DNA of 64,000 nt from assembly GCA_037349105.1 (NCBI GenBank), contig JAYJMM010000100.1, positions 1,855,001 to 1,919,000 on the forward strand, in the 5' to 3' direction. Below are positions 12,701 through 23,800 of this stretch, in pieces; within the stretch, counting starts at the first letter, position 1; the number at the start of each line of letters is the position of its first letter. The translations under genes were made by a program, and so were the position numbers. Source of the stretch: Limnomonas spitsbergensis (taxonomy: Eukaryota > Chlorophyta > Chlorophyceae > Chlamydomonadales). The notes beneath the pieces were generated by a model. It was not told the DNA's origin. It was given only the letters and a program-made list of their open reading frames with translations, and searched no databases.

Positions 12701-13073
12701 TGTGACACCAAAGACAACGGGGAGAAATGTCATAAAAACATAATATGAGTACTTAACCGAGGGCTCAGTACCTGATGCCCTGGTTTGGGTGTTTGTTTTG
12801 ATGGTTTAGGGTTAAGGTTGGCTGCCCCCCTTAACTCAAAGCGCACAGACCAGGCAACCCGCCCCCCGCATATAATTCTTATTGTATCTGATTGTATACC
12901 GGTATATCGGGGTTAGGATTAGGGTTTAGGTTAGGGTTTAGGCTAACGTTAAACCGTATATCGGGTTTCCTTGTCCCACCATCCTGATGCATATTGTTCC
13001 CTCAGGGATGGACGCGGCCAAGGTAACTGCACTGATTGGGACCGGTTCTCACGATTGGGCATCATCTTCAGAG
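6743..13073 (+). CDS. membrane-anchored class III adenylate/guanylate cyclase (both ends uncertain)
   Basis: Eleven exons join in phase: 6743-6871, 7415-7486, 7784-7893, 8360-8407, 8895-8934, 9252-9283, 9603-9661, 10563-10615, 11276-11424, 12504-12569 and 13006-13073 (826 nt). Exon 1 encodes one membrane segment, YGALAIGLGLLVLLLLAIAF, followed by basic WRRW. Exons 3-6 carry the cyclase core: VTLVLTDVEGSTELW (metal Asp about residue 96), then FGYEVMTEGDAFLI (second metal Asp about residue 139). The 43-residue spacing fits class III cyclases, which make cAMP or cGMP from ATP or GTP. Exon 7 has FHDPFDALAWCLAAQLALQ and exon 8 has DWPDELLQHR, both usual downstream elements. I did not find the canonical RVRMGVH block or the Asn/Arg transition-state pair, so the core may be incomplete or an exon was missed. 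Substrate cannot be told. The first exon may start at the ATG at 6773 or belong to a longer protein. Micro-exons of 32-68 nt are typical here. Confidence 0.82.
7487..7586 (-). mobile_element. short SINE-like element with TTTC tail, inserted at a 5' splice site
   Basis: Read on the minus strand it starts GGCGCGGATGTGGCTTCGGC and ends in TTTCTTTCTTTCTTTC. Other copies lie at 10205, 10953, 11180 and 20000. GTTA flanks both sides (7487-7490 and after 7582), a possible short target duplication that also duplicates the GT of the cyclase exon ending at 7486. Confidence 0.68.
7640..7783 (+). repeat. exon-start duplication, 120-bp unit (cyclase exon 7784-7893)
   Basis: GAGCAG|TTTGAGGCCTACCGGGCC at 7664 repeats the acceptor and first 60 bp of the exon at 7784 (FEAYRALAAQKQPP against FEAYRALAAKKQPP). 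Only the second copy continues into the LTDVEGST motif. Confidence 0.88.
7894..8200 (+). repeat. exon-end copies and about 38-bp CACATGTGGTGG repeats
   Basis: CAGCACTGAGCTGTGGTTGG at 8120 and AAAGCACTGCTGTAGTGGGT at 8173 echo the exon end CAGCACAGAGCTGTG|GTGGGT. Between lie several TGGTCACACATGTTCACACA units. Confidence 0.68.
10205..10268 (+). mobile_element. SINE-like element, degraded copy
   Basis: GGCGCGGATGTGGCTACGGC is followed by CCCAAGCTGCGCTGTTTAGC and a decayed pyrimidine tail. It lies just upstream of the exon-edge copies of cyclase exon 8. Confidence 0.6.
10269..10562 (+). repeat. exon-start array, 90-107 bp units, 3 extra copies (cyclase exon 10563-10615)
   Basis: TGACTGGCTGGATGAGC or close variants at 10275, 10383 and 10477 precede the exon copy at 10567 that continues into HRKAGIHT. 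Confidence 0.85.
10953..11040 (+). mobile_element. SINE-like element with TTTC tail
   Basis: GGCGCGGATGTGGCTACGGC, then GCTGCGCTGTTTCCTGAACC, a CACGCCC..GGGGTGT hairpin and four TTTC units. Same family as the copies at 7487, 11180 and 20000; intronic in the cyclase gene. Confidence 0.7.
11041..11275 (+). repeat. exon-start duplication (cyclase exon 11276-11424), split by a SINE-like insert
   Basis: GTGCTGCAG|GTCCGCGGTATG at 11092 repeats the acceptor and first 50 bp of the exon (GMELAQGQALAG). A weaker third copy is at about 10790. Confidence 0.83.
11180..11249 (+). mobile_element. 5'-truncated SINE-like element with 10-bp target-site duplication
   Basis: TGGAATGTAC at 11170-11179 is repeated exactly at 11250-11259. 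The 70-bp insert starts AGCCCATGCCGCGCTGTTTC, holds the hairpin CGCCCCTGTGGGGCG and ends in TTTCTTTCCTTCTTTCG. Loss of the 5' part, the simple tail and the duplication point to retroposition. Confidence 0.8.
11752..11850. repeat. 21-bp minisatellite, 4 copies
   Basis: Unit GGGTACAAGCAGGTGGTGTTG, nearly identical copies, between TTTAGGG words. Intronic. Confidence 0.9.
12137..12205 (+). mobile_element. structured dispersed repeat (LINE/SINE end-like), copy 1
   Basis: CTCGAGGTCAATTTGGGTCC and CAGACGG are followed by the hairpin CCCTCCACTTTGTGGAGGAG. The same words recur near 53505-53640. It is intronic in the cyclase gene. Confidence 0.5.
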
Positions 13074-14872
13074 GTAATGCCGAACAATGGGGGGGGGGGA
13101 CTTAAGCAGGGTCTTTTTCAGTTTCAGCAGCTACACGCCATCATACCTTAGCAAACAATGCATTATTCAAGATGAATTGAAACTTTGCATATCAGATGAG
13201 GAGGCTGAACTCGCATTACATGATCAGGTTAAAAAACTAAAAAAACTAAAAAAACTGTAGATGGTACGATCAGGTACTGAGGTACGGTCTTGGAATATGG
13301 TGAATTGTGAGGATTTTTTTTCATCTGAAGAGTGCTGCACACATGCCATAAATGAAAGTCCAGCAATCCTGAGATTCTGAAATGTGCACTGATCCTGGTA
13401 TGGGTGATTGTCATGAAGGTTTTATAGCCTATGCTACAACCTCACTGTGCTGACTGACAGCATGCACCAAGAATTTGCGATTGCACAGCCCATAGTCATA
13501 GTATTGCTGTGCCCATACTGGTCAGTATCAACAATCCTGTGAATCAGAGATGTGCACTGACCCCTGGCATGGAAGGCTATCATGAAGGTGTCAATGACGT
13601 TACACCAATGCTGGCACAGCTCAAAAGGCTCGGCCGCGTCTGCGCCCAACTGTCCGGTTGGGGGGAAAGAAAAATTAAGGCAGACAAGGCAATGAAAGAA
13701 AGGAGCACAAAAGAGAGGGGAGCCCCTACAAAAAATGAAAGGCAAATGAAAGATGTCCCCAGCCCCTCTTTAGTGAAAATGAACGAGAGGATGAATAATG
13801 TCATGAAGGTGTGACAACCTACGTTACGTGTTGGCTGACACAGTGTGGTTGTAACCACAATGTGTTAATTGACACTACACCGTAACAATGGAGGGGCGGG
13901 GGATTATAATGAGCACCAGGCACCCCAAACCCACCAGCTTTGAACATTGCAACAGCGCGAGCCGCCATGCTATATGTCACAGAGCCCATGCTTGCAGGAG
14001 GGAGTCCATGCATGCTACGCGTGTCCATGCGGGGAGTCCATGCAGGGAGGGGCACTCCCACGCACCCCTATGCACTTGCATGCACCAAACGAGGACCGAG
14101 TGCCAGAAAATAACTGCATGCACGTTATAATTGGTAGGAGGCCCCATGCTTGCAATGCAATGAGCAACGAGATGCGGGCAGGAGCAATGATCGTGCCATG
14201 TGTGTTCAACTGATAACAGCAGAATCTGAACTCAGCGGCATGCATCTTCAGCCGTTCCAAGGAGGACTGCAAGAACTTAACATCTGGGCTGCTGGGGAAT
14301 GAGTTCTACCAGGTCATTATCGTTATGTTCTAGCACATTCATGCCATGTAGCGAAATCTGCCATCCAGTAGCTATCTGCAGGAGGGGGTCAAAGAAAGAG
14401 GTAGGGCTTCCTTCAATTAATCGTTCATGATAAGTCTGTATAGAGAAAAGCAATGTGGGCCAGGCGACGCTTACGGATTGCTTACGGCGCGGGTAGGTTC
14501 GATCGTATGAAGTCGAAGCTAATGCAACTATAAAAGGGCAGAGCTGTGTGAGTGTGTGTGCTTCCTGAATTCAAAACATGCAGAGGCCCTGCTTTTATCC
14601 ATCCCGTCAAATAAAATCTTCGGTGGGCATGGGCACCAGGGGACTGCAAGAAACTTCTGGTGTGCAAAGGAGAGACCGAGGACATTGGCGAGATAGGCTG
14701 TTCCTTTCTGCTGTTGGTAATGCTCTTTTGGTGAACATACGTGGTAAATCAGCGCTAGATTGACGATTGTTGGTTTTTCGGTTGCCTCCACCATTGATGC
14801 AGATTTCAAACAGTCTGGACAGGTGGACGACGCTAGCAATTCAACGACGCAGACTACAACGAACCCGACAAG
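13074..14872. other. no supported gene; local repeats and upstream region of the augmin-like gene
   Basis: About 13340-13860 holds three diverged copies (period 165-230 bp) of a segment with CATGAAGGTGT and GATGTGCACTGA. The AATGACGTTACACC word is at 13593. The rest is ordinary-looking spacer with CATGCA words. The end of the cyclase gene should lie here but no further exon is convincing. Confidence 0.6.
14529..14536 (+). promoter_or_regulatory. candidate TATA box upstream of the augmin-like gene
   Basis: The sequence CTATAAAAGGGC lies about 340 bp upstream of the ATG at 14873, in the non-coding stretch between the cyclase and the augmin-like gene. It matches the TATA consensus and has the right strand. 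Distance to the transcription start is unknown, so this is a weak call. Confidence 0.35.
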
Positions 14873-17800
14873 ATGCAAGGGGGCGAAACATTGGAAGTCA
14901 ATGCTGACATAGCCGCTAGTGGGTCTAACGCGGGTGAGAGCAGCCCTCTCAACGAGGGGACCACAGCATGCGACGCCGTGATCAAACGTGGTTTAAATAA
15001 CCCGTCAATTCACGCAGACATGATGAACGATCCAAATCAAACTGACGGGCCGTCAGAGCTTCCCCACGGTGCCCAGCCGAGGACCCAAGGGAGGCAGGTG
15101 AGGTGCAAGATCTCTAGACAACACGCGATCCGCTACATGGAAGATAACTACCCTAGGTAACCTGATTCATGTGCACTCCAAGGGCGCGCATCCGAACCAT
15201 GAGCTTCAGCTGCTCAAAGCCCCAGTCTTGCATGCCATGCAGAATTCCACATGCCATGTAATCCGCCATGCAGATGATAACTGCCGCAAAGGGGACTTTC
15301 ATTAACGTTCACGCATGCACCTATGGATTCCAGCTGCTTAAAGTCCCAGTCTGGATTGAGCTGGGATGTCCGCAGGCCATGAAGATCCATGCATGAGGCA
15401 CAGGCAGAGCCTATCTGCAATGTTTGTAAAGCCTTTTCGAAAAAGGCCATTGCATGGATGCACAGGCACTGTGAAAACATATCAGCTACCTTCGCTGCTC
15501 GACCTGCATCTCTGCTTGACCTGCATGAGTGAGACAGCCATCTTTTGTGCATGACCTGCATGAGCACTTTTGCCGCATGAGCTACATCGCGGTATAAGCC
15601 GGACACCTACCTTCACTTCATGAGCAGGACAGCCACCTTGGCCGCATGAGCTGCATGAGTAACAGAGCGACTGTCGCCGCATGAGTGGTATCCCTCATGA
15701 AGCAACACTTCCTGAGCAGCACAGCTATCACGGCCCCATGAGCCACATCGCTGCCAGAACTGCATGAGGAGGAGCCATTTTCACCGCATGAGCCGTATCG
15801 CTTCTGAACCGACGTTTCATGAGCTGCATGTGCCGCATCTCTTGTGGTGGCTCCCTTTCCTCTTAGCTGCAGCGCTGACAACTTGCCATGCAGCGGCAAG
15901 CATAGCACCTGTGCCTGCATGACACCTTTTACAAACTGACTCGCATCACTCCTCCCCTCCACACACACAGTCGCACCCCTTGCCCCCCTTCACACACACA
16001 CACAAGCTTCACACCCCTCACACACAGTCACATACCCCCCATATCCTCCTTTACATACCCACACCCGCCTCACCCCCCTGACACAGTCACAAATCCCTCC
16101 CCTGCCTTTACACACACTCCCACACACATGCACAGTCACACCTCCCTCCCTCCTACTGCTAGGTTGCCTCCCGCTTCCTGTCCTCGACTGCCAAGCAGAC
16201 CCCCACCGCCCACGGGATGGACGCTCGCGGCGGCCGCGACCAGGCCGTCCAGGCGATCCTGATGCGCCGGCTGTCCATGTCCGGCGCCGGGGGCTGTCCC
16301 TCCGCCGCGAAAGCCGGCGCGGCCTCCGGCCGGCGCGGCGGCAGCGTCACACTGGCGCCAGCATTCCATGCAGTGACCGGCACGCCCTCGGGGCCTGCGC
16401 ACTCGCGCCCGTTCCTGCACACGTTGCAGCAACAGCAACTGCAGCAGCAGCAACGCCAGGCGTGCGCCTCCTCCGCAATCATGCAACCCAGTCCCGACGA
16501 CCCCCAATGGGGCTCTCATATACCATCCGCACCCGCAGGTCCATCGGGGATCACCGGCTCAGCCGCCTCCTACTCCTACCCAATGTCCACAAGTCCCACG
16601 CACACCGGCGGCCCTTCCTCGTTCGTCACGCCCCAAAGGTACCCGTCGAACGATCGAAGCACCTCGCCTTCTTGCTCAGGCGCGGCCGAGGCGGTTCCGT
16701 TCCTCCTCCCGTCCGCCGCCGCCGCCGCCGCTGCACTACCATGCTTTGCGGACGGTATGGACTGCAGCCCGGTCGCGAGGCGCCCTGCCGCTGCCGGGAC
16801 CACTGGCAACAGTAATATTGGTGCCGGACGCGGCGGCGGGCACGCCCTCGCCGCGACCCCAGCAGCGGGCCCCATCTCCAGCATGAGCGCCAGCGCGGTG
16901 ATGGTTAGCGGCCCGGGCAGGAATGCGGGTGGAGCCGGCAACAGAGGTGTGGGGGGATGCGGGAGGGGGGGGGGGCTGTAGATTTGCTTTGCCTTCCCTC
17001 ATAGTTAACATTGTTTCGGGGTAAGAGATTTATTAAAATCATAATTAGCTACGGTATCATTGGAAGCAGTTTCCAGTCAGAAATGGAGAGTTTGGTCGAA
17101 ATTGTGCCCTGAGGGCTGCAAGGAAATAATTCATGAGTTCATACCTGAGGGAAGGCAATTTAAATCTACGGTATCAGTACGTATCTATTAACATGACTGG
17201 GCAGCTCTTTGCTAGACCTGCGCTTGCACGTACCCTCCTGGAGGTCTGCGATTGTCTAAACCCTTCTTTGGCCTTCTGCGGGACATTCTGCTCTGTTGGC
17301 ATGTCTCCATAACAGCATGCATGTGCTGGCATGCCTTTATAATGGCATACCTGCCTTAGGGCATGCCATAAAAGCGGGTCTCCATTAAAGCGGGGGCCTC
17401 CATAAAAACGGGTCTCCATGAAAGCGGGTTTCCATCAAGGCATGCCTCCCTTAGGGCATGCCTGCATTGGGCGTATTGCCATAAGAATACGTCTGCATGT
17501 AGGCATTTAGGCTTTGGGCATGTATCCTTTAACCTCTTTGAGGAAACATCCCTCCGTTTGTCCTTGGCTGTTGTTGCGGCATCAGCGTATCCTTTAAATG
17601 TCGTGGCGCTGTTCTGGATATGCACTTCCCTTTCTCGTCATCCTGCCCCACTGAGCGCTGAACCCTATCAGGTAGCCTTGAACCCTTAACAGCTAACCTA
17701 TACCGCATAATTCTCAATGCTTAACAATAAACGCTCACCCTACAGCGCTTTACGCTTAAGCCACTTAACGCCCGCACCCCACTCAGTCCCTTTCCCCCTC

Positions 17801-20800
17801 CCGTCTTGCCGATCACAGCAGAGATGGAAGAGCGTCGCCTGCAGCTCCAACAGTATAAGGCTGACAAGCTAGCCGCCAGACGGGATTCCCTGGCAGGGGG
17901 CATGGCGCCCCCACCACGCCGCGAATCCCTCGCCGGCAACATGCCGCCGCCGCCGCCCCGGCGCCCGCCTGCGGCGGGGCCCGCCGCCCTGCGGGCGCCA
18001 GGCCCCCCGCCGTCTGCAGGCGGCGGTGGCAGCCCGCAGCAGCAGCTGCGGCGGCGGCAAACGTTGCCGGGCCAGTGCCCGGCAGACGCGGCCACGACGA
18101 TGCCGCCCCCCGCCTTGCCCGCACAGAGGACATCGGCTCCCGGGACCTACTCCTCCTTGATGCCTCCGCCTCCTCCGATGGTGCCCCGGCTGCAGCTCTC
18201 GCAGCTGGCTGCCAGGGGTGGGGGCGGGGCGGGGGCCGTTCGGCCCATCACCTCAGCTGTGCCGTCGAGCGAGGCTTCCGCTTGGGTCTCGTCTGAAGGT
18301 GGCCTCTCCCTCGGGTTGCAGCAGCAGCAGCAGCAGCGTGAAGGTAGTTGGCCCGCTTTGCAGCAGGGTGTACACTGGCTTTACGATGTGCTATGTTTTG
18401 TACGGTTGCTGTATGTACATGGTAATGGGGAAGCCAGCAGCGGGGTACGGAATGCCAAGGCATGAATGAACTCAGAAACTTGTATGGACATATACTTGCA
18501 TGCATACATCTTCATACAAATCGATGCACATTCATTTAATTATGTTCACGTTCACACATTGCCAATCACTTTCATACAAACCCATACACATCTGCACCTT
18601 TCCTGTGGGATACACTGCATCACTGCATCGGTTTCTGCTTTAAAATGCATGCATGCAAATTCCGCACACTCACCCTCACATTCCCAATCACACATTCACA
18701 CATATCCTGAGGGATGCCCCTGAACCCCCCCACCGACCCCCACCGACTCTCCCCGAAGCCCCGCCGTGAAGGGTAGCACGTGGCAGGCCTTGGTCCCCCC
18801 AGCACATGTGGCAGGCCTTCCCCCCCCAAGCACATGTGGCAGGCCCTGCCCCCCCCCAGTACATGTGGTAGCCCCCCCCCCAAGCACATGTGGCAGGCCC
18901 TGACCCCCCCAGCACATGTGGCAGGCCCTTCACACAGAGTGCACGCATATTCATACCTTTGCTGTCCCCTGAAGGACCCATCGGTTTCTCTCTCTCATGC
19001 CCCACAGGCTCCGCCGTAAAAGGTAACGTGTGGCAGGCCCTCCCCAAAGAGTGCACATGCATTTACACATTCATCTGTGGGATGCTCCTGATTCCCAGCT
19101 ATATCCGATCTCCCCCTGCAGGCTCCGCCGTGAAGGGCAGTGCGTGGCATGCCCTGCCCCCCGAGCGCGCGTGGCAGGCCCTCCCCACAGAGCGCACGCT
19201 CCGCGCTGCGGCCAGGGCCCCCCTGCCAGACAATGGAGACCTCAACTCCACACTGGCCACACCTCGCACGCCCAACAAGCCCTCAACCTCTCAGGCGGTA
19301 AGAGGGTGCTTTGTTTGACGGGGATTACGGGTTTAAACGTGAACCCTAAACCCTCGCCTTCATATGTGTTGACAGCTTTCCCTGTCCGATGGGGAGGGCA
19401 AGGTTTTAGCATACAGCCTAAACTTTAAGCCCTCATCCTTGTTAGTGGTGAGAGCTTGCTCTTTCTGGTGGGGGGCTAAGGTTCCAACCTGACCCCTGAG
19501 CCCTCACCCCGACAGCTTCCGAGAGTGCGCTCTGTCAGACAGGGCAATAAGGGTTCCGGGGAGGTTTTGGGTACGCCTTTATTCCAAGCCCTCGTGATGA
19601 TTGGTGGTGATGCGTGGGTTGAGTCCAATGTTGAGGTCGGGGTCTAGGTGGGTTGAGATTAATGCTGAACCCCAAGCCCTCGTCCATGCTTATGGCAAGA
19701 GCGTCTGATGGGGGGGGAGGGTATGGTTTACAAAGAATCCGTTGTCCCAAACTGCTGTATCAAGAAAAGGAAGGGCTTGATCTAAAACGCGGGGGCTTAG
19801 GCACTAAAAACGAACCCTCGTCCTTACACATTGCACCGTTATGTGCAAAGACGGGCGTGAGCGTGATCACTCGCTGTATCCGGTGTATGAAGGGTGTGTC
19901 TGCCTCTTGACCATTATATATTTTCTTCACACCTGGGTTGCATACTCTTCCACATGTTTTTGTTCAGGAATCAGTGTCAAGAGTAAAGAGAAGGGAAGAG
20001 AAGGAAAGAGAAGGAAAGAGAAGGGAAGAGAAGGAAAGAAAACTACGCCCCCCTAGGGGTGTGCGGGTTAAGGGACACAGCAGCCCGGGGCCGAAGCCAT
20101 TCAGTGCCATGTGCATGTATGGGGGGTAGGGGCGCACCGCCAAATGCTATTTATCTATGTGTGTGTTAGCAAGTCCTCTCCTTCAGCACCCATGCAGCAT
20201 ATCTTTGGTTTCAGACTTAGCACCCTACACATACAAATTCCTGTAGGGTTTAGGGTTTAGGGTTAAGGGGAAAACGCAATCCATAGTTCCTGGAACTGTC
20301 ACGCTTGGCACACCTCCCTCTTTCTTCAGGGCCCATGCAGCCTATTCCTGGTTTGAGCCTAGACCTCTACCCCTGAACTCTGAACCCAACCCCTAAATCC
20401 TGGAGCCTGTGCTTCTCCCCCCTTTGTAGCCCCCCGCAGCCCATCCATGGTGTGGGCCTAAATCCTGAACCCAGCCCTTCAACACTGGACCTCGTGCTTC
20501 CCAAGTCAGGTCCCCCGCAGCCCATCCATGGTGTGGGCCTAAATCCTGAACCCAGCCCTTCAACACTGGACCTCGTGCTTCCCAAGTCAGGTCCCCCGCA
20601 GCCCATCCATGGTGTGGGCCTAAACCCTTCCTCATGAACCCAACCCCTAAGCCCTGGACCCTGTACCCCCTTTTCAGGTCCCCCGCAGCCCATCCATGGT
20701 GTGGGCCTAAACCCTTCCTCATGAACCCAACCCCTAAGCCCTGGACCCTGTATCCCCTTTTCAGGTCCCCCGCAGCCCATCCATGGTGTGGGCCTAAACC

Positions 20801-23800
20801 CTTCCTCATGAACCCAACCTCTGGAACCTGTGCCCCCCCCCCATTCAGGTCCCCCGTAGCCCATCCATGGTGTGGGCCTAAACCCTTCCTCATGAACCCA
20901 ACCTCTGGAACCTGTGCCCCCCCCCCATTCAGGTCCCCCGTAGCCCGTCAATAAGCGCTGCAGCCAGCCCTTCCGACGTCGGCCGCCACCCGCACCCCCG
21001 CGGGCCTGCTGCGCCAGATCCGAGGTCTGAGATCCGATCCTTCCGGATCCAGGAGCTGCAGCTACGCTTCCTCAACGCACGTATGAGGCAGAGCCTGGTC
21101 GCACGGACGACAAAGGTATGACGGGGACACAGCATGATGCTTCATCGAGCAACAGGGCTGGATGCTCCCCCCAAAAAGCTTGCCAATTGCCCCCCTGTGG
21201 GACGAGCATTAGGCAGATCCTGGTCGCACAGCCGGCCAAGGTATGACGGGGATACATCATGATGCATCATCGAGCAACCCACAAGCTTTTTGCGGATGCA
21301 CCCCACAAAAAGCTTGCCAGTTGCTGCCTGACCCCCTGTGGGACGAGTACGAGGAACAGCCTGGTCGCACGGACGGCAAAGGTATGATGTGGACACATCA
21401 TGATGCATCATCGAGCAACAGGGCTGGATGCACCCCTCAGAAAGCTTGCCAGTTGCTGCCTGACCCCCTGTGGGACGAGTACGAGGAACAGCCTGGTCGC
21501 ACGGACGGCAAAGGTATGATGTGGACACATCATGATGCATCATCGAGCAACAGGGCTGGATGCACCCCTTAGAAAGCTTGCCAGTTGCTGCCTGACCCCC
21601 TGTGGGACGAGTACGAGGAACAGCCTGGTCGCACGGACGGCAAAGGTATGATGTGGACACATCATGATGCATCATCGAGCAACAGGGCTGGATGCACCCC
21701 ACAAAAAACTTGCCAGTTGCTGCCTGACCCCCTGTGGGACGAGTACGAGGAACAGCCTGGTCGCACGGACGGCAAAGGTATGATGTGGACACATCATGAT
21801 GCATCGTTGAGGCAACAGGGCTGGATGCACCCCTCAGAAAGCTTGCCAGTTGCTGCCTGACCCCCTGTGGAAACTGATTACGGTCGGCCAAGGTGTGACG
21901 GGGACAGATCACGCGGCATCATCTGTGGCTTCATCAAGAAGCTAGCCTTGCTTCACCCCCCCCCCCCGGCCATGGGCCATAAATGTAGCTGAATTTTAGC
22001 TGACGGGCTGTGAATTAATCAGGTCAGGGTCACCGGTGGTCGCAAGGGAATTGAAGGTGTAGGGTCATGTGCTGAGTCATCAAACCACAGGCCCCCCTAG
22101 AGGGCTTGCCACCTGACCCTCCCCTCCCCCGCCATGGGTTAGGGCCTGGTCGCACCTAGAGCCAAGTTACGAGGGGGAATCATGCTGCATCATCTCCTGC
22201 CTCATCGAGCAACAGGGCCTCCTGCACCGAAACGCCAGTCCACCTCTTCCCCCCGGCCATGGGCTGTAATTTAGCTGAATTGTAGCTGAAGCATCCTAAG
22301 CTAGACAGCCGTGCTCCCCCCACTCCTCTGTAGAAGAGTGATGGCTTCCAGGCATATCGCCCCCCCCCCCCACACACACACACGCACACATGACCCACCC
22401 TTTCACAGGTGACCCCCTGGACGACCTCCTGTCATCACTCTTCATATTGACTCCCTGGTGGGCCGTTGCACCTCCCTCCCCCTGACACCTGCCTTCCCAC
22501 ACTACATTGTCAGTTTGGCACTGTGTTTATATTGGCCGCTCCCTGATGTGCTATATGTGTATATATACCTACCCTGCCCCTGACACCTGCTCCCCCCTCT
22601 GATGTCACTTTATTTTGAGTGACCGCTCCCGGGCGTGATGTATCGCCTCGCTGGCCAAGCTGCATCACCTGCCCACACTCTGCCACCTGCCCCCCTCTGA
22701 TGTCATTTTATTTTGAGTGACCGCTCCCAGGCGTGATATATCGCCTCGCTGGCCAACCTGCATCACCTGCCCACACTCTGCCACCTGCCCCCCCTCTGAT
22801 GTCACTTTATGTAGAGTGACCGCTCCCTGGCGTGCTGCATCGTCTCGCTGGCCAAGCTGCATCACCTGCCCACACTCTGCCACCTGCCCCCCCTCTGATG
22901 TCACTTTATATAGAGTGACCGCTCCCTGGCGTGCTGCATCGTCTCGCTGGCCAAGCTGCATCACCTCCCCACACTCTGCCACCTGCCCCCCCTCTGATGT
23001 CACTTTATGTAGAGTGACCGCTCCCTGGCGTGCTGCATCGTCTCGCTGGCCAAGCTTCATCACCTCCCCACACTCTGCCACCTGCCCCCCCTCTGATGTC
23101 ACTTTATGTAGAGTGACCGCTCCCTGGCGTGCTGCATCGTCTCGCTGGCCAAGCTGCATCACCTGCCCACACTCTGCCACCTGCCCCCCCTCTGATGTCA
23201 CTTTATGTAGAGTGACCGCTCCCTGGCGTGCTGCATCGTCTCGCTGGCCAAGCTGCATCACCTGCCCACACTCTGCCACCTGCCCCCCCTCTGATGTCAC
23301 TTTATATAGAGTGACCGCTCCCTGGCGTGCTGCATCGTCTCGCTGGCCAAGCTGCATCACCTGCCCACACTCTGCCACCTGCCCACCCTCTGATGTCACT
23401 TTATGTAGAGTGACCGCTCCCGGGCGTGCTGTATCGCCTCGCTGGCCAAGCTGCATCACCTGCCCACACTCTGCCACCTGCCCCCCCTCTGATGTCACTT
23501 TATGTAGAGTGACCGCTCCCTGGCGTGCTGCATCGTCTCGCTGGCCAAGCTGCAGGACTCGGTCGCGGTGGCCAAGGCACTGAGCTTACGACAGGAGCTG
23601 CAGGGTCGCGTGCAGCGCTCGTGTCAGGAGCTGGGGCCGCTGATGGAACAGTGGGGGCACATGCAGGTGAGGGGAGGGGGTGTAGCATGAGGGGGGGGGG
23701 AAGGTCTGGGAGGACTAGGTGAGGGGGAGGGGGGTCTAGAAGGTGAGGGGGAGGGGGTTCTAGCATGTGAGGGGGAGGAAGGTCTGGGAGGACCAGGTGA

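Noticed and set aside
22600..23507. CRISPR array
   Set aside because: Units are contiguous diverged copies of an exon start without spacers, in a eukaryotic intron.
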